Shown: piece by piece, positions 61,663 through 64,000 of the stretch | Position numbering within the stretch: the stretch's first letter is position 1 | Layout: every line of letters begins with the position of its first letter | Assembly (NCBI RefSeq): GCF_003130705.1 | Contig: NZ_CP021354.1 | Span: 3,968,001-4,032,000 of the forward strand | Direction: 5' to 3' | DNA from: Rhodococcus oxybenzonivorans | Lineage (GTDB): Bacteria; Actinomycetota; Actinomycetes; Mycobacteriales; Mycobacteriaceae | DNA length: 64,000 bases | The notes under the pieces: model-generated | What the model was told of the DNA's origin: nothing | Seen by the model: only the letters and a program-made list of their open reading frames with translations | The model's database searches: none | Program-made: the position numbers and the translations under genes

Positions 61663-63108
61663 TCAGATTACGACCGTTGTCGCCGCGGACAGCGACGGTT
61701 CGCCCGACATCACCAGGGTGGCCAGCACGTCGACGGCGGCGGTCAACTCGGTGACCGGTCTGGTGAAAGGGAGTCGCTGGTGGTCGTCGAACAGATGACC
61801 CGTACCGAAGCGGGGTCCGGGCGCGAGCAGAAGATTCCTTGCGCGTGCGGCTGCTACGAGTTCGCTCGAACCGATCCCCGCCGGGAGGCGGCACCACAAC
61901 GACAGCCCGCCGGACGGCAGCTGGAAGCTCCAACCCGGCAACCGCTCGGTGACGGCCGCTGCGAGGGCGTCACGCTGCCCCCGCAACTCATGGCGACGAC
62001 GTACCACCAGCCCTTCGTGCTGCGCGAACAGCCGCACTGCAGCAAGTTGGTCGAGAACGGAGACCGACAATTGTCTCCGCGCCATGATCTTCGCCATCTG
62101 CGCGGTGCGGGCGGCCTCGGCGCGCACCCAGCCGATGCGGATACCTCCCCACACGGTCTTGCTGAGGCTGCCGATCGCCACGGTCGCCGATTCCGGGACC
62201 GGGACACCGAACGGCTCGAGGTCGCCCGAACCGTCCAGCACGAGTTCCGCCGCAACCTCGTCCACGACGGTCACCACGCCGTGGTGGGCCATGGTCGCGG
62301 CCAGCCGCCGCCTCCCGTCGGGAGTCGCCCTGGCTCCCGACGGATTGGAGAAGTCCGGCATCAGGTACGCCACGGTGGGAGCGCTCTGCCGGGCAGCGCG
62401 ATCCGCCTCGGCGATGAAGGCGTCGGGATCCCTCGCATCGATCGGCACAGGGACAGGGCGGCCCCCCGCCGCCTGCACGGACTCGACCGCTCCGGGATAG
62501 GTCGGATGTTCGACCAGGACCCGGTCGCCCGTCTCGACCAAAGCCTCGAACACCACTTCGGTCGCATCACCCGCGCCGCCGGTGACGAGGATCTGGTCCG
62601 GGGTGGTCGGGAGACCCCTGCGGGTGTAGTGGCCTGCTATCGCCGCACGCAGCGTCGTCAGTCCACCGGGGTGGTAACCGTGCTGAGGCATGAAACGGGG
62701 CAGCTCGTCGACGGCGTCCAGATAGGCCTCCCTGAGCTCAGGGGCCGCGGCCGGCGCGGCGTTGACGAGGTCGATGACACCGTCGACGGGCGCACCCACC
62801 ATGCTTCCCCACGCCGGCGGACCGGAGGGCATCGCCACGTACGTCCCTGATCCGTGTCGCGCCGACGCCCAACCGGCCTCGCGTAGTTCGCGATACGCGG
62901 CACTGACGGTCACCCGGCTGAGCCGGAGTTCCTCCGCGAGGGCCCGTTCGGCGGGCAGTCGGACTCCCACGGCCATCGATCCGTCGGCGACCCTCTCGCG
63001 GAGGGCGTCGGCTAGTCCGCGGTACAGCGGTTGCCCACCGATGGGCGCCGCGCCGAGCAGTACCGCCAACTCGGCTGCTGAGACGGTTCGGACTGGTTCA
63101 CCACTCAT
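61663..63108 (-). CDS. MocR/PdxR-type GntR regulator with aminotransferase domain
   Basis: 481 aa regulator: an N-terminal GntR winged helix (LPAERALAEELRLSRVTVSA near residue 52) linked to a fold-type I PLP aminotransferase-like domain with VTGGAGDATEVVFEAL, YLMPDFSNPSGARATPDGRR and the PLP-lysine loop IGSLSKTVWGGIRIGW near 320. MocR proteins sense PLP or amino compounds. ATG 63108 is adjacent to a pair of AAAGTGG repeats resembling PdxR boxes, which suggests autoregulation. It is divergent from a tiny membrane-protein gene. No pdxS/pdxT is nearby. Confidence 0.87.
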   Translation of the reverse strand: MSGEPVRTVSAAELAVLLGAAPIGGQPLYRGLADALRERVADGSMAVGVRLPAERALAEELRLSRVTVSAAYRELREAGWASARHGSGTYVAMPSGPPAWGSMVGAPVDGVIDLVNAAPAAAPELREAYLDAVDELPRFMPQHGYHPGGLTTLRAAIAGHYTRRGLPTTPDQILVTGGAGDATEVVFEALVETGDRVLVEHPTYPGAVESVQAAGGRPVPVPIDARDPDAFIAEADRAARQSAPTVAYLMPDFSNPSGARATPDGRRRLAATMAHHGVVTVVDEVAAELVLDGSGDLEPFGVPVPESATVAIGSLSKTVWGGIRIGWVRAEAARTAQMAKIMARRQLSVSVLDQLAAVRLFAQHEGLVVRRRHELRGQRDALAAAVTERLPGWSFQLPSGGLSLWCRLPAGIGSSELVAAARARNLLLAPGPRFGTGHLFDDHQRLPFTRPVTELTAAVDVLATLVMSGEPSLSAATTVVI

Positions 63109-63113
63109 ACAGG

Positions 63114-63152
63114 CCACTTTCCCACAGAGGACTGGAAATCACGGTCCACTTT
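63114..63152. promoter_or_regulatory. Direct repeats AAAGTGG, PdxR-like boxes
   Basis: On the minus strand AAAGTGGCCTG (from 63120) and AAAGTGGACCG (from 63152) are directly repeated with 32-base spacing, three helical turns. As I recall, corynebacterial PdxR binds AAAGTGG-type repeats. They fill the 61-base gap between the MocR gene and the divergent small gene, so binding would affect both. Confidence 0.55.
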
Positions 63153-63169
63153 GCACCGACAATCGATAC

Positions 63170-63295
63170 ATGCTGGTTATTGGAATCCTCTTGGCCCTCA
63201 GCCTGGCCTCGGTGGCCTGGCTCTGCGTCAGCACCACGCACGGCGGACGGTCCGGGCTCGCCGGACCTCCGCGCAGCCACCTGCACAGCGATTGA
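63170..63295 (+). CDS. Tiny membrane protein, 41 aa
   Basis: Begins MLVIGILLALSLASVAWLCV, a single hydrophobic helix, followed by a short polar tail ending HLHSD. No Shine-Dalgarno is obvious. It shares a 61-base promoter gap with the MocR-type regulator and may be its target. Function unknown; similar micro-proteins often act as membrane regulators. Confidence 0.5.
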   Translation: MLVIGILLALSLASVAWLCVSTTHGGRSGLAGPPRSHLHSD

Positions 63296-63317
63296 GGGTG
63301 TGCGGCAGCATGAAGGA

Positions 63318-64000
63318 ATGAACCCTGCCGCACCCGTTCACGCGATCGTCCTCGCCGGTGGACGAGCCACTCGGATGGGCGGCGTCGACAAGCCTGCCGT
63401 GGTGGTCGGCGGACGCCGGATGCTCGACACCGCTCTCGATGCCGTCAATGACTGTGCGCGCATCGTCGTCGTGGGACCGCGGCGCTCCGACCTCGATTCG
63501 ACGGTGCTCCAAACGCAGGAGACCCCGCCGGGCGCCGGGCCGGTGGCGGGGGTGGCCGCCGGACTGGCGGTGCTCGACGCCGAACCGGGAGACCGGGTGA
63601 TTCTGCTCGCGTCGGATCTTCCGTTCGCGGAACCCACGATGGTGGAGGCTCTCGCCGCCGCCGTGCAGGACGCCGACACCGTGTTCGCGGTCGACGAGTC
63701 GGGCCGCTTGCAGTTCCTGTTGTCCGCGTGGCGCATCGGCGCGTTGACCGACCGTGTCCGCTCGCTCGGGTCGACGGTCAATCAGCCCATGAAGGCGCTC
63801 GTTCCCGAAACGTTCGACACGGTCCTGTTCCGCGGCGTCACCGACTGCGACACACCGGAGGACGTCGAGCGGGCCCGCGGCCGGGCCGCTGCGTCGCCGG
63901 TCTCGATCGCCGAGGCCAGGCGCGCGATCCTCGAGGTGGTTCCCCCACTTCCGCCGCGGTCTGCGACGCTCGGCACGTCGCTCGGCGCCACACTCGCCGA
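63318..64000 (+). CDS. MobA-MoeA fusion, 3' end outside window
   Basis: The frame is open to the right edge (227 codons seen). Residues 1 to about 190 are a MobA-type molybdenum cofactor guanylyltransferase: HAIVLAGGRATRMGGVDKPA with the nucleotide loop, VILLASDLPFAEPTMVEAL near 95 with the metal Asp, and FRGVTDCDTPEDVERAR near 175. From about 196 the sequence reads VSIAEARRAILEVVPPLPPR and ends TSLGATLA, which aligns with the start of MoeA. So the gene probably encodes MobA fused to a second MoeA. Start ATG 63318 follows AAGGA very closely. Confidence 0.82.
   Translation, partial: MNPAAPVHAIVLAGGRATRMGGVDKPAVVVGGRRMLDTALDAVNDCARIVVVGPRRSDLDSTVLQTQETPPGAGPVAGVAAGLAVLDAEPGDRVILLASDLPFAEPTMVEALAAAVQDADTVFAVDESGRLQFLLSAWRIGALTDRVRSLGSTVNQPMKALVPETFDTVLFRGVTDCDTPEDVERARGRAAASPVSIAEARRAILEVVPPLPPRSATLGTSLGATLA

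Overview
The window looks like a chromosomal segment of a high-GC actinobacterium of the order Mycobacteriales, most likely a Rhodococcus. The evidence is the strong G/C bias at third codon positions, frequent GTG and TTG starts, WhiB7, the AdnAB helicase-nuclease, mycoredoxin, two Rpf proteins, the UPF0182 giant membrane protein, a tmRNA tag of the mycobacterial kind (ADSNQRDYALAA) and a gene order that I recall as matching M. tuberculosis around fadE24-fadE23, prfB-ftsE-ftsX-smpB and Rv3193c to Rv3204. No phage, insertion sequence, CRISPR array or secondary-metabolite cluster is visible.

Layout. 1-2.8 kb: class Ib ribonucleotide reductase operon nrdH-nrdI-nrdE (nrdE runs off the left edge) behind paired NrdR-like boxes. 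3.2-7.6 kb: siderophore-interacting flavoprotein, an FMN reductase divergent from a TetR regulator with a clear operator between them, a nucleosidase, nadE and an NAD(P)-binding protein. 7.6-11.5 kb: molybdenum cofactor cluster, moaA-moaD on one strand and moeA, a moaC-mog fusion and moaE on the other. 11.6-15 kb: DEAD-box helicase with a hairpin-rich leader, then a BluB-like flavoprotein coupled to a COG0523 GTPase. 15-18.2 kb: an untidy stretch with two gene remnants either side of a probable deletion joint, small orphan genes, an SOS box and two CIRCE elements. 18.2-25.4 kb: tRNA-Ala, a DsbA/MauE disulfide pair, an MFS transporter, pgm, twin fluoride channels, tmRNA, a DMT transporter and smpB. 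25.4-33.6 kb: ftsX, ftsE, mscS, prfB, then hisN and the fadE24-fadE23 pair. 33.7-37.8 kb: acyl-CoA synthetase, initiator tRNA, a START-like protein and two rpf paralogues with a shared leader sequence. 37.8-60.3 kb: the conserved Rv3193c-Rv3204-like block (UPF0182, PPA1309, PDZ/S16 protease, degenerate metalloprotease, cyclodehydratase-like protein, ABC1 kinase, whiB7, uvrD2, mrx1, nudC, K+ channel, DoxX, adnB, adnA, hydrolase, alkyltransferase-like). 60.3-64 kb: secreted lipase, MocR-type regulator, and a MobA-MoeA fusion cut by the right edge.

Themes that tie the genes together are cofactor supply (Moco, NAD, DMB/cobamide), DNA repair and dNTP supply (Nrd, AdnAB, UvrD2, alkyltransferase-like, an SOS-box gene), ribosome rescue (tmRNA, SmpB, RF2), thiol redox (DsbA/MauE, mycoredoxin) and dormancy exit (Rpf). 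The most interesting material is non-coding: a conserved, apparently structured leader in front of both rpf genes, a multi-hairpin leader on the DEAD-box helicase, tandem CIRCE elements with no chaperonin, and the uORF/attenuator leader of whiB7.
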